Source: Candidatus Woesearchaeota archaeon (GTDB taxonomy: Archaea > Nanobdellota > Nanobdellia > Woesearchaeales > UBA12501). From it: DNA of 64,000 nucleotides. The notes under the pieces are model-generated. The model was given only the letters and a program-made list of their open reading frames with translations, did not search any database and was not told where the DNA came from. Positions 1-8,084 of this stretch are shown one piece after another; the stretch's first letter is position 1, and every line of letters starts with the position of its first letter. A program made the translations under genes and the position numbers. Location: assembly GCA_030651375.1 (NCBI GenBank), contig JAUSFM010000009.1, positions 129,345-193,344 of the forward strand, given 5' to 3'.

Positions 1-178
1 GCAAAAAAATCCGACGCCGTTCCACGAGTCTTCCTCATTTTCAAAAGCTTCATTTCTCGACATGGTGCAAGAGCTCATCAATCGTGGTAACATGGTTCAC
101 GCGCTCGAAGTTAACAAGGGATGGATAGAAATTCACAAGCCGGAGGACGTGGAGATTGCGAAAGGGATGGTGAACTAA
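1..178 (+). CDS. C-terminal fragment of a nucleotidyltransferase-like protein (partial)
   Basis: The frame is open from base 2 to the TAA at 176-178, so the gene starts before the window. The visible 58 residues end with GWIEIHKPEDVEIAKGM. This resembles the closing segment of sugar or choline-phosphate nucleotidyltransferases of the NTP_transf family, including those fused to PEP phosphomutase, where a Trp-x-Glu-Ile strand and an Asp of a 'pEDyeiA' helix finish the domain. The next gene on this strand is phosphonopyruvate decarboxylase, so a phosphonate-pathway role (PEP mutase plus cytidylyltransferase) is plausible but inferred. The family call rests on a short tail. Confidence 0.55.
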   Translation, partial: QKNPTPFHESSSFSKASFLDMVQELINRGNMVHALEVNKGWIEIHKPEDVEIAKGMVN

Positions 179-180
179 TT

Positions 181-408
181 TTAAAGCTGTCTCAAAAATT
201 CTTCTCTGGTCATTCCTAAATCTTTTTTGATAATTTTTGTTAAAAGTCCCGGACCGATTTCTTCGCCTGAATGGCACGGGATTGTTGTTCGCCTTCCATC
301 AAGATGCTTGTACACCATGTGGCTGCCCGTGGTGTGGCTGTGAAGAAAACCTGCTCGTTCAACAATTTTTGCCAATTCCCTGCCTGTTAACTTTGGCAGT
401 TTTGACAC
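181..408 (-). CDS. hicA: HicA family mRNA interferase toxin
   Basis: A 75-residue protein with the YcfA/HicA pattern: LTGRELAKIVERAGF helix, then TGSHMVYKH with the catalytic His in a G-S-H context, then TTIPCHSGEEIGPGLLTKIIKK. HicA toxins are small dsRBD-fold ribonucleases that cleave mRNA. The gene lies 2 nt downstream of the HicB-like gene, which is the usual antitoxin-toxin coupling although many HicAB loci have toxin first. Length is typical for the family. Confidence 0.85.
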   Translation of the reverse strand: MSKLPKLTGRELAKIVERAGFLHSHTTGSHMVYKHLDGRRTTIPCHSGEEIGPGLLTKIIKKDLGMTREEFLRQL

Positions 409-410
409 TA

Positions 411-626
411 TTATACCTCTATTTCTTGCACTCCCAGAAATTCAGAAGAAATAGTTGTTTTCTCTTCGGCAGGATTATGGAGGTATGCTTTTATCGCTTC
501 TTTTGTTCGTTTGAGAAGTTCTTCCCGTGTTTTAGCCTGCGTGTGGCATCCAGGAAGTTCAAGTACTTCAGATACAAACCAGCCATCCTCATCCTTTTCT
601 ACCACTACATGATATTTTTTGGTCAT
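411..626 (-). CDS. hicB: HicB family antitoxin
   Basis: The start is taken at the ATG whose product begins MTKKYHVVVEKDEDGWF, about 24 nt downstream of a TATA element, rather than a longer in-frame start at 665. The 71 residues show the HicB partial RNase-H fold: VVVEKDEDGWFVSEVLELPGC, then TREELLKRTKEAIKAYL. It should neutralise the adjacent HicA. No C-terminal DNA-binding domain is visible, so autoregulation is uncertain. It shares a divergent promoter with phosphonopyruvate decarboxylase. Confidence 0.82.
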   Translation of the reverse strand: MTKKYHVVVEKDEDGWFVSEVLELPGCHTQAKTREELLKRTKEAIKAYLHNPAEEKTTISSEFLGVQEIEV

Positions 627-648
627 GTAACCTACAAATTGCATAAAG

Positions 649-657
649 TATTTAAAT
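649..657. promoter_or_regulatory. Bidirectional TATA element between hicB and the decarboxylase gene
   Basis: TATTTAAAT contains the self-complementary ATTTAAAT. It lies about 24 nt from the hicB ATG on the minus strand and about 25 nt from the ATG at 680 on the plus strand. Both spacings fit leaderless archaeal transcription, so one symmetric box may serve both directions. Confidence 0.5.
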
Positions 658-679
658 CTTCTCAAAACTCGCTTTCTCT

Positions 680-1810
680 ATGATAACCCCCGAATCCCTC
701 TTCGAAATCTTCCAAAAAAATGGCCTGACATTCTTCACCGGTGTGCCCGACAGCACGTTCAAGGCATGGATGAGTTTCTTGGATGACGAGCATGGCAAAC
801 GGCTGACCAACATCATCACCGTCAATGAGTGCGAGGCAACTGCGGTTGCTGCCGGCCACTATCTTGGCAGCGGCACGCCAGCAGTGGTGTACCTGCAGAA
901 TTCCGGCTTTGGAAAAACCGTCAATCCGATTACTTCGCTTCTTGACAAAGAAGTGTATGGCATCCCTGCGTTGCTGATGATTGGCTGGCGTGGCGAGCCG
1001 GGCAAAAAGGACGAGCCCCAGCACAAAAAAATGGGCAGAATCATGCTAGATATGCTAAAAGTCCTAGAAATTCCCGCGGTTGTGCTCACTGACAATCCTG
1101 CTGAAATTGACGCTGAAATCCAGAAGGCAAAAGATTGGATGCAGCAGCACAGCGCGCCGTATGCATTGATTGTGCGCAGCGGCGTTGTTGATGAAGCATA
1201 CGAGAAAAAAGTCAAGCACGTGCAGAACTTTGAAATGGTGCGCGAAGACGCCATCAAAGCAATCGTTGACACGCTTGACCCGAGTGACATTGTTGTTTCG
1301 ACAACCGGAAAAACATCGCGCGAATTATTTGAATACCGCATTGCGCGCAACGAAACACCGTGCGACTTTTACACGGTCGGCAGCATGGGCTGCGCTTCTG
1401 CCATTGGCTTCGGCATTGCGCTGAAAAACCCGCACAAAAAAATCTTTGTCTTGGATGGCGATGGCGCCGCGCTGATGCAGTTCGGAAGCTTCGCCACCAT
1501 TGGTCACTACGCGCCGCCGAATTTGTACCATGTTCTCATCGACAACCAGTCCCACGATTCAACCGGCGGCCAGCCGACGGTTTCAACGACGGTGAACTTT
1601 GAAAACGTTGCACGGGCAACCGGCTACAAGGATGTTGTATCCATATCAAGCAGCGTCGGGCTGGTTGAAACGCTCAAACATTTTAGAAACAAACAAGGGC
1701 CAGCATTGTTGATTGTGAACTGCCGCACCGGCTCGCGCAAAGATTTGGGAAGGCCGACCTCGACGCCGGTTGAGAATAAAGAAATCTTTATGCAGCGAGT
1801 ACAGGGATAA
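680..1810 (+). CDS. ppd: Phosphonopyruvate decarboxylase (TPP-dependent)
   Basis: 376 residues. The N-terminal Pyr domain opens with FTGVPDSTFKAW, typical of phosphonopyruvate/sulfopyruvate decarboxylases, and has the conserved Glu in NECEA near residue 51 that activates TPP. The C-terminal PP domain has a GDG motif near residue 259 followed by an Asn-containing loop (LIDNQSHDSTGGQP) that binds Mg-diphosphate. The family converts 3-phosphonopyruvate to phosphonoacetaldehyde, pulling the unfavourable PEP mutase reaction forward. Context with the nucleotidyltransferase-like fragment upstream supports phosphonate biosynthesis. Sulfopyruvate decarboxylase (coenzyme M) is the main alternative; single-chain length favours phosphonopyruvate decarboxylase. 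Confidence 0.88.
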   Translation: MITPESLFEIFQKNGLTFFTGVPDSTFKAWMSFLDDEHGKRLTNIITVNECEATAVAAGHYLGSGTPAVVYLQNSGFGKTVNPITSLLDKEVYGIPALLMIGWRGEPGKKDEPQHKKMGRIMLDMLKVLEIPAVVLTDNPAEIDAEIQKAKDWMQQHSAPYALIVRSGVVDEAYEKKVKHVQNFEMVREDAIKAIVDTLDPSDIVVSTTGKTSRELFEYRIARNETPCDFYTVGSMGCASAIGFGIALKNPHKKIFVLDGDGAALMQFGSFATIGHYAPPNLYHVLIDNQSHDSTGGQPTVSTTVNFENVARATGYKDVVSISSSVGLVETLKHFRNKQGPALLIVNCRTGSRKDLGRPTSTPVENKEIFMQRVQG

Positions 1811-1819
1811 AATCTATCT

Positions 1820-3046
1820 CTATTTTGCCTGTGCAGCGATTGGCGCCGTGTACGCATTGTAAACCCGTCTCATTCCCGCCTCATCATCTGCTTTTTTGAA
1901 CGCATCAAACGCGTCGTGGTAACGGCCATCCTCAAGCCTGTTTTCTCCAATGCGCTGGTAGATTTTTGCGTCAATAGGGACGCCCTTTTCAGCGAGGGCT
2001 TGTTCTGCTATATATCCATTCACAAGCATATCGATGGCAACATCCGTTCTTCCAGCCGTCTTGGCTAACTCAATCACCAGCGTATCATCTGCCCATCGCA
2101 GGTCGTCTTTTTTTGCATCAAAAAACGCTGCTGCTTTTTGCGCATTGCCGCTTTTGGCGTATGCTTCTGCCGCTTTTTCTCGTGCAGCATATCTTTTTTG
2201 TTGTGCGTTTTCTGTCCAGAAATCACCGCGTGCTTCATAAAAGTCAGGCGTTAACACCAGCGATTCCCCTTTTCCAAAAAAATCCTTTGCCCAGTCTTCA
2301 GGCTTGAAATGAAATGTTTCAGTTCTTGCAAATGCTCTCTTTGCCAAACGCAGTGCGGTGTCAGTTTCGCCAAGCTTGTGGTAATATTTGGCGGCTGCCA
2401 TATCAAATTCTGTTTTCCCTTCTTTTTCTGCACGCTCTTCACAGAGTTGTGCAACACGATACTTTCCACGAAGCCCTTGTTCTCCACCACCTTTTTCAAA
2501 TGCGTCAAATGCTGTGTCAAACTCGCTGGATGAGTCAGGTTTGTTTTGTAGAACATATGCTCCTCTTTTACGATAGTGATCTCCCGTTGGGGAGAAACCG
2601 AATTTCAATACTTCATTTTCGAAATACGGTTGTTGTATAAAAACTTTCACAAGAATTTTTTCTGCCTCGTTTGCATCACCTGCCATGCGAAGAAGGTGGA
2701 CACGTGATTTCCATGCATCTGACCTATAATTTGTTGGAAGACCATCACGTGCCGCGGCGTTTCGCAGGGGAGCAGGATCGTCTCGATACAAATCAAGGAC
2801 GCGACGAACAAGCGAAGAGGGGTCAGACGGCTCACTTTTTTCTGCAGGTTCTACACTCGGCACAGATTGTTCTGGTGTAGCTGAATGGTGAATAACTCGG
2901 AATTGAGCAGGAACATTCTGCACTGTAACCGTGACTGTTTTAACCTCTCCAGTGTTCGCTCTTTGTGGTGCTTCTTCGCCGCCACAACTTGCGGTACCAA
3001 GCCCCAGTGCAAGCAGTGCTGCTCCCCAGTATGTTCGCGTGTTCAT
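1820..3046 (-). CDS. Putative lipoprotein with helical repeats
   Basis: 408 residues of unknown family. The N-terminus has a signal peptide ending in a lipobox-like LGTASC, so surface anchoring is likely. The rest is alanine-rich and helical, with TPR/Sel1-like repeats suggested by segments such as AAAKYYHKLGETDTALRLAKRAF and RYHDAFDAFKKADDEAGMRRV. A TATATATA element sits roughly 30 nt before the ATG. No catalytic motif is visible. A scaffold or adhesin role would be guesswork. Confidence 0.7.
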   Translation of the reverse strand: MNTRTYWGAALLALGLGTASCGGEEAPQRANTGEVKTVTVTVQNVPAQFRVIHHSATPEQSVPSVEPAEKSEPSDPSSLVRRVLDLYRDDPAPLRNAAARDGLPTNYRSDAWKSRVHLLRMAGDANEAEKILVKVFIQQPYFENEVLKFGFSPTGDHYRKRGAYVLQNKPDSSSEFDTAFDAFEKGGGEQGLRGKYRVAQLCEERAEKEGKTEFDMAAAKYYHKLGETDTALRLAKRAFARTETFHFKPEDWAKDFFGKGESLVLTPDFYEARGDFWTENAQQKRYAAREKAAEAYAKSGNAQKAAAFFDAKKDDLRWADDTLVIELAKTAGRTDVAIDMLVNGYIAEQALAEKGVPIDAKIYQRIGENRLEDGRYHDAFDAFKKADDEAGMRRVYNAYTAPIAAQAK

Positions 3047-3156
3047 TGTTTGGCATTAAAGTTGGGGGCTCTATATATATTTTTATGTACTCCCTCCTTC
3101 TCATTTGTTATCATACTAACATAACGTTAATATCTCGCCTCGTTTCTTGTGCCAGT

Positions 3157-3477
3157 ATGGTTATTGCGTATCGTCTTCCCGGTGCTGACCAGACCCCTCT
3201 GTATGCAACACCTAACGGAATGACATCGGGCAGGCCTACCTTTTCTCACGACGATATCGGCCGTAGAGTAGCGCTTGTCCTTGACCCTGCTGCTGACCGT
3301 GATTCCCAACGATTCGGCGCGGTTGACATTCTGGCACGAGGATATCTTGCGGGTGTCAATGGAACGGCATTCACCTTTTCTGGTTCTGCGCCACAACCAG
3401 ATGGAGTGAGACCTGTTATGCGTTTTGACCGTATGGATGTTTCGTACGAGCACGTTCGCGCGTATCGGATGGACTAA
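3157..3477 (+). CDS. Hypothetical protein
   Basis: 106 residues from the ATG at 3157 (MVIAYRLPGADQTP). An upstream in-frame extension exists but overlaps the divergent promoter region and reads like non-coding sequence. The protein is small, mostly beta-forming (RRVALVLDPAAD, GTAFTFSGSAPQPDG) and has no motif I recognise. The plus strand was preferred to an overlapping minus-strand frame because its composition looks protein-like and the minus frame is rich in Arg, Cys and His. Confidence 0.5.
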   Translation: MVIAYRLPGADQTPLYATPNGMTSGRPTFSHDDIGRRVALVLDPAADRDSQRFGAVDILARGYLAGVNGTAFTFSGSAPQPDGVRPVMRFDRMDVSYEHVRAYRMD

Positions 3478-3528
3478 ACCTTTTTCATCCAAACCCTTAA
3501 AAACCCCCGTCTTATTTCTTCTATTACT

Positions 3529-4101
3529 ATGGTCTCTGGCGGCGATAAAACTGAAATTAAAAAAGAGCTTGAAAAACGCCAGCTCCTCGCGCTCTCTGAA
3601 GTAAGCATTATTATTGACACCTACGACGACTTGTTTTCTGACTTCGATCCGCGTCCGTATGACAAGCGCACGGTTTCAGAAGACCTTGTCGCCGAGTGCC
3701 AGCGCGCCGTGCGCAACAAGGCATCGGGCGTTGAATTAAAATTTCTGATACCGCACGGCCAGCAGAATACAAGCGTTGAGCAGATGGTTAAAAAACGGCT
3801 CAAGCAGCATTTCAGAACACAGCATGACCTCATCAGCCGCGAAATACAAGCGTTGGTTCGGCAGGGAGCCTTGTTTGTGTCTATCGGCATCATTCTCATG
3901 GTTGTTGCGACACTGGTATTATTCAACCACGCAACGCCCACTCTTTTGAGCAGTTTTTTTATCGTGGCACTCGAGCCCGCTGGCTGGTTTTTCTTCTGGG
4001 AAGGGCTGCACCTGATTATTTTTGACACCAAACGGCAGCGCTCAATGCTGACGTACTATCTCCGGCTTTCAAATGCAGAGATCACATTCAACCCGTATTA
4101 A
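3529..4101 (+). CDS. Two-TM membrane protein, conserved hypothetical
   Basis: 190 residues. The first ~115 are charged and helical and probably cytosolic. Two membrane helices follow (GALFVSIGIILMVVATLVLF and FFIVALEPAGWFFFWEGLHL), then a short C-terminal tail. An A/T-rich TATA-like element (CTTAAAAACC) precedes the ATG by about 30 nt, fitting a near-leaderless transcript. I do not recognise the family. Confidence 0.7.
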   Translation: MVSGGDKTEIKKELEKRQLLALSEVSIIIDTYDDLFSDFDPRPYDKRTVSEDLVAECQRAVRNKASGVELKFLIPHGQQNTSVEQMVKKRLKQHFRTQHDLISREIQALVRQGALFVSIGIILMVVATLVLFNHATPTLLSSFFIVALEPAGWFFFWEGLHLIIFDTKRQRSMLTYYLRLSNAEITFNPY

Positions 4102-4169
4102 CACTTCAAATGCTTTACTGTGTTTGAACTATACAAATCATTAAAAACCTATTTTACTTTTTTCTCACT

Positions 4170-4898
4170 ATGCGCAAAAGCTTATGTGCTGTACTGAGTG
4201 CGCTCGCGCTGCAATTTTCACTGCCGGCACGAGCAGATGAACCTTCTCCACCGACCACACCGCCGGCTGCTGCGAAGAAGGAGCCAACTGAAGTAGGCGA
4301 ACCTAACTATACAAAATCGTATCTTTCTTCCTGTGATACTCAATGGCTTGTCGGGCGAACGTATCGAGATGGTGTTTCTTATCCCACTATCAACTATCTT
4401 AATTTTCACTGCAAAAGCGGTTTTCGTTTTCATCAACAGACAGAACACCACGCCAACCGTTCTTTGAGCATCACCGATTCTATCACCGTGAGCGGTTCCG
4501 GTGATACCAGCCGATTTCTTGCCGAGTATGAACGAAGAACATTTACCGTTGGCCATGCCTGGGAGCATATCGGCGTCAAAGCCCAAGTTGCGTGGCTCTT
4601 CGGTGTGCTCATTGCAGTTGAACGCATTACCCCCGGCGAGAACGCTGACCGCATCACCTATGATATCAGCCCGGACTTCCAGATCGGCGCGGCTCCAACA
4701 CTTTCAGCAGACTATTCCTTTGGCTCTTTTGCAGTGGGGCTGACACTCGGCGCAGGGTATATCAAAGAAGATGTCTTTGGATTTGCCGATGGTGTGTTCA
4801 AACCAGACGAATCCTGGTTCAGTCGCCTGACTGATTCTGATACCTTTGTGCGGCAGTGGAACGCCTACGCTTCACTTTCATTTCCGGGATGGAAATAA
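4170..4898 (+). CDS. Secreted beta-barrel-like protein
   Basis: 242 residues with a clear signal peptide (MRKSLCAVLSALALQFSLPARA) and a Pro/Ala/Lys-rich linker. The mature part consists of alternating polar/hydrophobic strands (ADYSFGSFAVGLTLGAGY, WNAYASLSFPGWK) and ends near an aromatic, like small bacterial outer-membrane barrels. Archaea of this kind have no known outer membrane, so a secreted beta-sandwich is equally possible. A second protein of similar style is at 38989-39621. Assignment is from sequence texture only. Confidence 0.55.
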   Translation: MRKSLCAVLSALALQFSLPARADEPSPPTTPPAAAKKEPTEVGEPNYTKSYLSSCDTQWLVGRTYRDGVSYPTINYLNFHCKSGFRFHQQTEHHANRSLSITDSITVSGSGDTSRFLAEYERRTFTVGHAWEHIGVKAQVAWLFGVLIAVERITPGENADRITYDISPDFQIGAAPTLSADYSFGSFAVGLTLGAGYIKEDVFGFADGVFKPDESWFSRLTDSDTFVRQWNAYASLSFPGWK

Positions 4899-5013
4899 CC
4901 GCCCGTACAAACCTTGTTTTTTTACTTTTCTACTGCGTGTGTATTTCAACAAAAACGGACGACGAGCATCGCTTCGGTTCGAACGACGTTGCACTTTCTG
5001 ATTTTCTTCGAAT

Positions 5014-5041
5014 GGCGAAAAACCGGCGCCGGTTTTTCGCC
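5014..5041. other. Perfect 28-bp palindrome (hairpin)
   Basis: Fourteen bases pair perfectly with the following fourteen, centred on CCGGCGCCGG with GGCGAAAAA and TTTTTCGCC arms. It lies in the 280-base gap between the barrel-like gene and tRNA-Glu, where no gene is seen. It could be a terminator or a protein-binding site. The flanks are rich in CGAA/TTCG words. Confidence 0.6.
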
Positions 5042-5178
5042 TCTGAAAGAATGTTTGAATGTGCCGCTGCTCCGTTCGATTTCCGAAAACCACCGTCCGT
5101 TTTTGTTGACGTATCTAATTCGATTTTCTTAAACAGAAAAAGATTTATATACCCTCCAGAAACTCAAGAACTTTATCC

Positions 5179-5253
5179 GCCCCTGTAGTGTAGTCCGGCC
5201 AATCACGCCGCCCTCTCACGGCGGCAACCCGGGTTCAAATCCCGGCGGGGGCA
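5179..5253 (+). tRNA. tRNA-Glu (CTC)
   Basis: The acceptor stem GCCCCTG pairs with CGGGGGC, discriminator A. The anticodon loop CTCTCAC carries CTC within a GC-rich stem, and the T arm reads CCGGG TTCAAAT CCCGG. No intron and no encoded CCA. A TTTATATA box lies about 28 nt upstream (5144-5151). Confidence 0.93.
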
Positions 5254-5267
5254 TTATCTATCTTCAC

Positions 5268-5465
5268 TCAGTTCCGCTTCGGTTGTTGAGATCGGTAGAC
5301 ATCGCTCATTCTTGGCCCAAACAGTAGTCTGCTTAGTCCCGGAACTTTATCAGCAGCTTCTCCTGCCCTTCCTAACACATACAGAACTCGTTCGCCAACA
5401 TATATTCCTGCCTGTTCTAATCGGCTATAATCTGGTCGTTCATTTCCTTTCAGCATCATAAGCAC
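5268..5465 (-). CDS. Small hypothetical protein
   Basis: 65 residues, or 62 from the internal Met (MLKGNERPDYSRLEQ). An amphipathic GIYVGERVLYVLGRAGEAADKV segment is followed by GLSRLLFGPRMSDVYR. A TATATA element (GGGTTTATATACC on this strand) lies about 50 nt upstream, which supports expression. No family recognised. It ends 14 nt after tRNA-Glu on the opposite strand. Confidence 0.5.
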   Translation of the reverse strand: MLMMLKGNERPDYSRLEQAGIYVGERVLYVLGRAGEAADKVPGLSRLLFGPRMSDVYRSQQPKRN

Positions 5466-5606
5466 ACACCTGTTTCAGTTGATACTGTTTGTGACAAAGC
5501 GCTGGTATATAAACCCTTCTCTCGTGGGGCATCCTCTCTTTTTGCCTCATACTCAAGTCTCATAATCTTTAAATAATACGTCTCCTTCTCGCAAAGTTGA
5601 ACACTC

Positions 5607-6005
5607 ATGGGCACTATTCAACGCGTATTTCGGGATGAACTGTATGGCCATGTGCATATACTCTTTCCTACTTCTGAATCTTATCAACGCGTTGGTTCAT
5701 TTATTGCAACCGCGTTGCGCGAACATATGAAACAGAGTGGCCTTGAGGTCGTTGTTGAAACTGAAGACCAGAGTGTTCTCGGCGCTGATGCGCGAAAGCA
5801 TACCGCTCCAATAAAAACGGGCATTCTTGCAACATCTGGAGACAACGTTCGCCAGCATGTGGCAACGGTTTATTCAACAACTCAGTATGACTCCTCTTTT
5901 ATGGTTGACCCTGAACACGACGCTGACACTCGCTTTGCAGGACTTGATTTACTTGCTGTTTTAAAGCCCTATGAAGGGCGAGAAATTTCTCTTCTTTTCC
6001 GATAA
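5607..6005 (+). CDS. Hypothetical protein
   Basis: 132 residues, mixed alpha/beta, no signal peptide or membrane segment. Readable features are a HVHILFPTSESYQRV strand, an amphipathic helix FIATALREHMKQSGLEVVVE and a DPEHDADTRFAGLDLLAVLKPYEGRE tail. A CTTTAAATAATA box precedes the ATG by about 30 nt. Convergent with the FBPase/aldolase gene. No function can be assigned. Confidence 0.6.
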   Translation: MGTIQRVFRDELYGHVHILFPTSESYQRVGSFIATALREHMKQSGLEVVVETEDQSVLGADARKHTAPIKTGILATSGDNVRQHVATVYSTTQYDSSFMVDPEHDADTRFAGLDLLAVLKPYEGREISLLFR

Positions 6006-6020
6006 ACCTTTTTTCTTTCT

Positions 6021-7961
6021 CTATTCGGCATACACTTTCATCGCGTCATCCACCGACTTCAAATCAAGCGTTATTGCAGAAATTGCATTCGCCAGCCTGA
6101 CTGCTTCAGCAAGGGGTTTTTGGTGGATATTTCTTCCGGTAGCATTTCCTTTGCAGCCACTGATATTTATTTGGTCCCATGTTTCTTGTAAAAATTCACG
6201 CACTCCTTTTGACCCGCCACCTGCAGTAATCACTCCGGTTCTCGCGCCTGCAGCCAAAATTGCTTCTTTGAATGCTTCGGCTGGTTTCCCTTCTTTTGGT
6301 TTTGGATAATTTACTTTTACAAAATCTGCGCCAAGGCAGGAGCCCATGCCCGCTGCGCCTGCAATGAGGTGTGGGTCTTTTTCGTCAGTCACTGCTTTTC
6401 CTCGTGGATACATCCAAAAAACCGCAAGCAATCCATGTTGGTGTGCTTCAAACGCTGCGTGCGCTGCTTCTTTTATCATTTCACTTTCAAATTCACTTCC
6501 GGCATACACGGTATATCCTACTGCAACAATCGTGAGGCCTGAATTTTTTTTGAATTGAACCACCTGATCAACCGTGGCCATGGCTTGGCTTTGCGGATCT
6601 TTTTGTGCAGTTTTTACCAGATGCGATTTTGAATTCAGCTTTACCAAATAGGGTATATTTTTGTAGCTCGGCCCATATTTTGCTATCAAACCAAGCTGGG
6701 CAGCGAAAACACCAATTCGCGCACTGCTTGCTATTCTAAATAAATGTTCAGGGTCAGCGTCATCAGCAGGAATAGGAATTTCACTATCTCCCACTTTTAT
6801 TTTTCCATAGAAATCATCATTGAGGTGCTCTATTTTTTGATCCCCTGCAAAAAGCATCAATCTGCCAGTGTTGTGCGTGACCATCATATAATTTTTGAGA
6901 TACTCCCTTTGCATATGAATCGGAACATCTGCCGGAATATGCACGCCGTGCGCGCTTTTTTCTGTGAGCGTTCCTTGTGCCATGTCACTCTCCATCTCAC
7001 TCACCTCACTCTTGCTCGTTCGTTGTACCCGTTCTTGTATCATCATCTCTGCTTTTTCAACTTCATACCTGCTTCCGAGGTATGCAGGAACCCGCTGGTG
7101 GAGATCTTTTGTACCAACTGAAAGAACAGGTATCTGTCCATTTGATCCGCGGCCTCCTGCTTGTTGCATAATAAACGCGAGTGGCTCTATTTCAAACAGC
7201 AAGCGCAGTTTTCCATCCGGTGCGTCGCGCAATGCAGGATACGTAAACAGCCCGCCGCCTTTGAGCAGAATTTGATGAACATCAGGAACCAGTCCGCCGC
7301 TATATCGTAATTTGTATCCTTCTTCTTCGAGCGAATCAATGAGCCGAGCGTGTGCTGGCGTCCACTCTTTTCTTAATCCTCCGATGGCATACAGCGAGCC
7401 CTTGTTGTTCAGTTTGACGTGCTCTGTTTCGAGCACAAAATCTCCGTTCGGAGCTAACGAAAATTGATGCACTCCTTTTCCCGTGCTGAACACGAGCGTT
7501 GTCAGCGGCCCATATACTACATAAAGCGCTGCAACGAGATTGCGTTTTCCTCCCAACACGATATCTCCCTGGTGAATTCCAACAATTGTTCCGATGGAAA
7601 GATTAACTTCAATTAGCGAGGAGCCGTCAAGAGGGTCAAATACGACCGAGTACGGCGCTGCGGGAGAAAACAGCATAACGTCTTTCTGTTCTTCAGAAGC
7701 GCACTGCCGCACCACTCCTGTTTCTTTGAGGTTGGCAGTAAGAACATTGTCTGCAACGTAATCCAACCCTACTTGTTGTTCGCCCGACGGATTCGTTTGT
7801 TGAATCGCTGCGCCACTTTGTATGCTGATGTGCGCCCTAATTTTCTTGCACGATTCAGCAACCGCGAGAATAATTTTCTGTAACGCAGAATCATTTCCTT
7901 GTTCTTCTAAAAAACGTGGTAAGGACGCGCCTTGGTTAATAGTGGTAGTTTGAGAGATCAT
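6021..7961 (-). CDS. Fused fructose-1,6-bisphosphatase (class I) and class I fructose-bisphosphate aldolase
   Basis: 646 residues in one frame. Residues ~1-310 are a class I FBPase: the metal-binding DPLDGSS near residue 107 followed by GTIVGI, and KLRLLFEIEPLAFIMQQAGG, which carries the family's catalytic Glu. The usual DGSSN reads DGSSL here. Residues ~345-646 are an archaeal-type DhnA/FbaB aldolase barrel: MLFAGDQKIEHLNDDF, FWMYPRGK, and ADFVKVNYP with the expected Schiff-base Lys near residue 548. The linker is charged. The two domains catalyse consecutive gluconeogenic steps (triose phosphates to FBP to F6P), so the fusion parallels the unrelated bifunctional archaeal FBP aldolase/phosphatase. 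Both domains look intact. Confidence 0.9.
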   Translation of the reverse strand: MISQTTTINQGASLPRFLEEQGNDSALQKIILAVAESCKKIRAHISIQSGAAIQQTNPSGEQQVGLDYVADNVLTANLKETGVVRQCASEEQKDVMLFSPAAPYSVVFDPLDGSSLIEVNLSIGTIVGIHQGDIVLGGKRNLVAALYVVYGPLTTLVFSTGKGVHQFSLAPNGDFVLETEHVKLNNKGSLYAIGGLRKEWTPAHARLIDSLEEEGYKLRYSGGLVPDVHQILLKGGGLFTYPALRDAPDGKLRLLFEIEPLAFIMQQAGGRGSNGQIPVLSVGTKDLHQRVPAYLGSRYEVEKAEMMIQERVQRTSKSEVSEMESDMAQGTLTEKSAHGVHIPADVPIHMQREYLKNYMMVTHNTGRLMLFAGDQKIEHLNDDFYGKIKVGDSEIPIPADDADPEHLFRIASSARIGVFAAQLGLIAKYGPSYKNIPYLVKLNSKSHLVKTAQKDPQSQAMATVDQVVQFKKNSGLTIVAVGYTVYAGSEFESEMIKEAAHAAFEAHQHGLLAVFWMYPRGKAVTDEKDPHLIAGAAGMGSCLGADFVKVNYPKPKEGKPAEAFKEAILAAGARTGVITAGGGSKGVREFLQETWDQINISGCKGNATGRNIHQKPLAEAVRLANAISAITLDLKSVDDAMKVYAE

Positions 7962-8084
7962 TTCGTCGTGCCCCTGCGATGAAACGCCATAAACAGGCCA
8001 TTTATAAACTTTGTTGGGGTGGAGTACCGTTTCGTACGAGTCGTGCGATAATTATTTAATGTTCTCTGGTTCTGATCTCGCGTC

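Noticed and set aside
237-683. Plus-strand open frame of 148 codons over hicAB.
   Set aside because: It is rich in Phe, Cys and Leu with no start context and lies opposite two well-supported genes.
3127-3492. Minus-strand open frame of 121 codons.
   Set aside because: Arg/Cys/His-rich composition and opposite to the better plus-strand frame 3157-3477.
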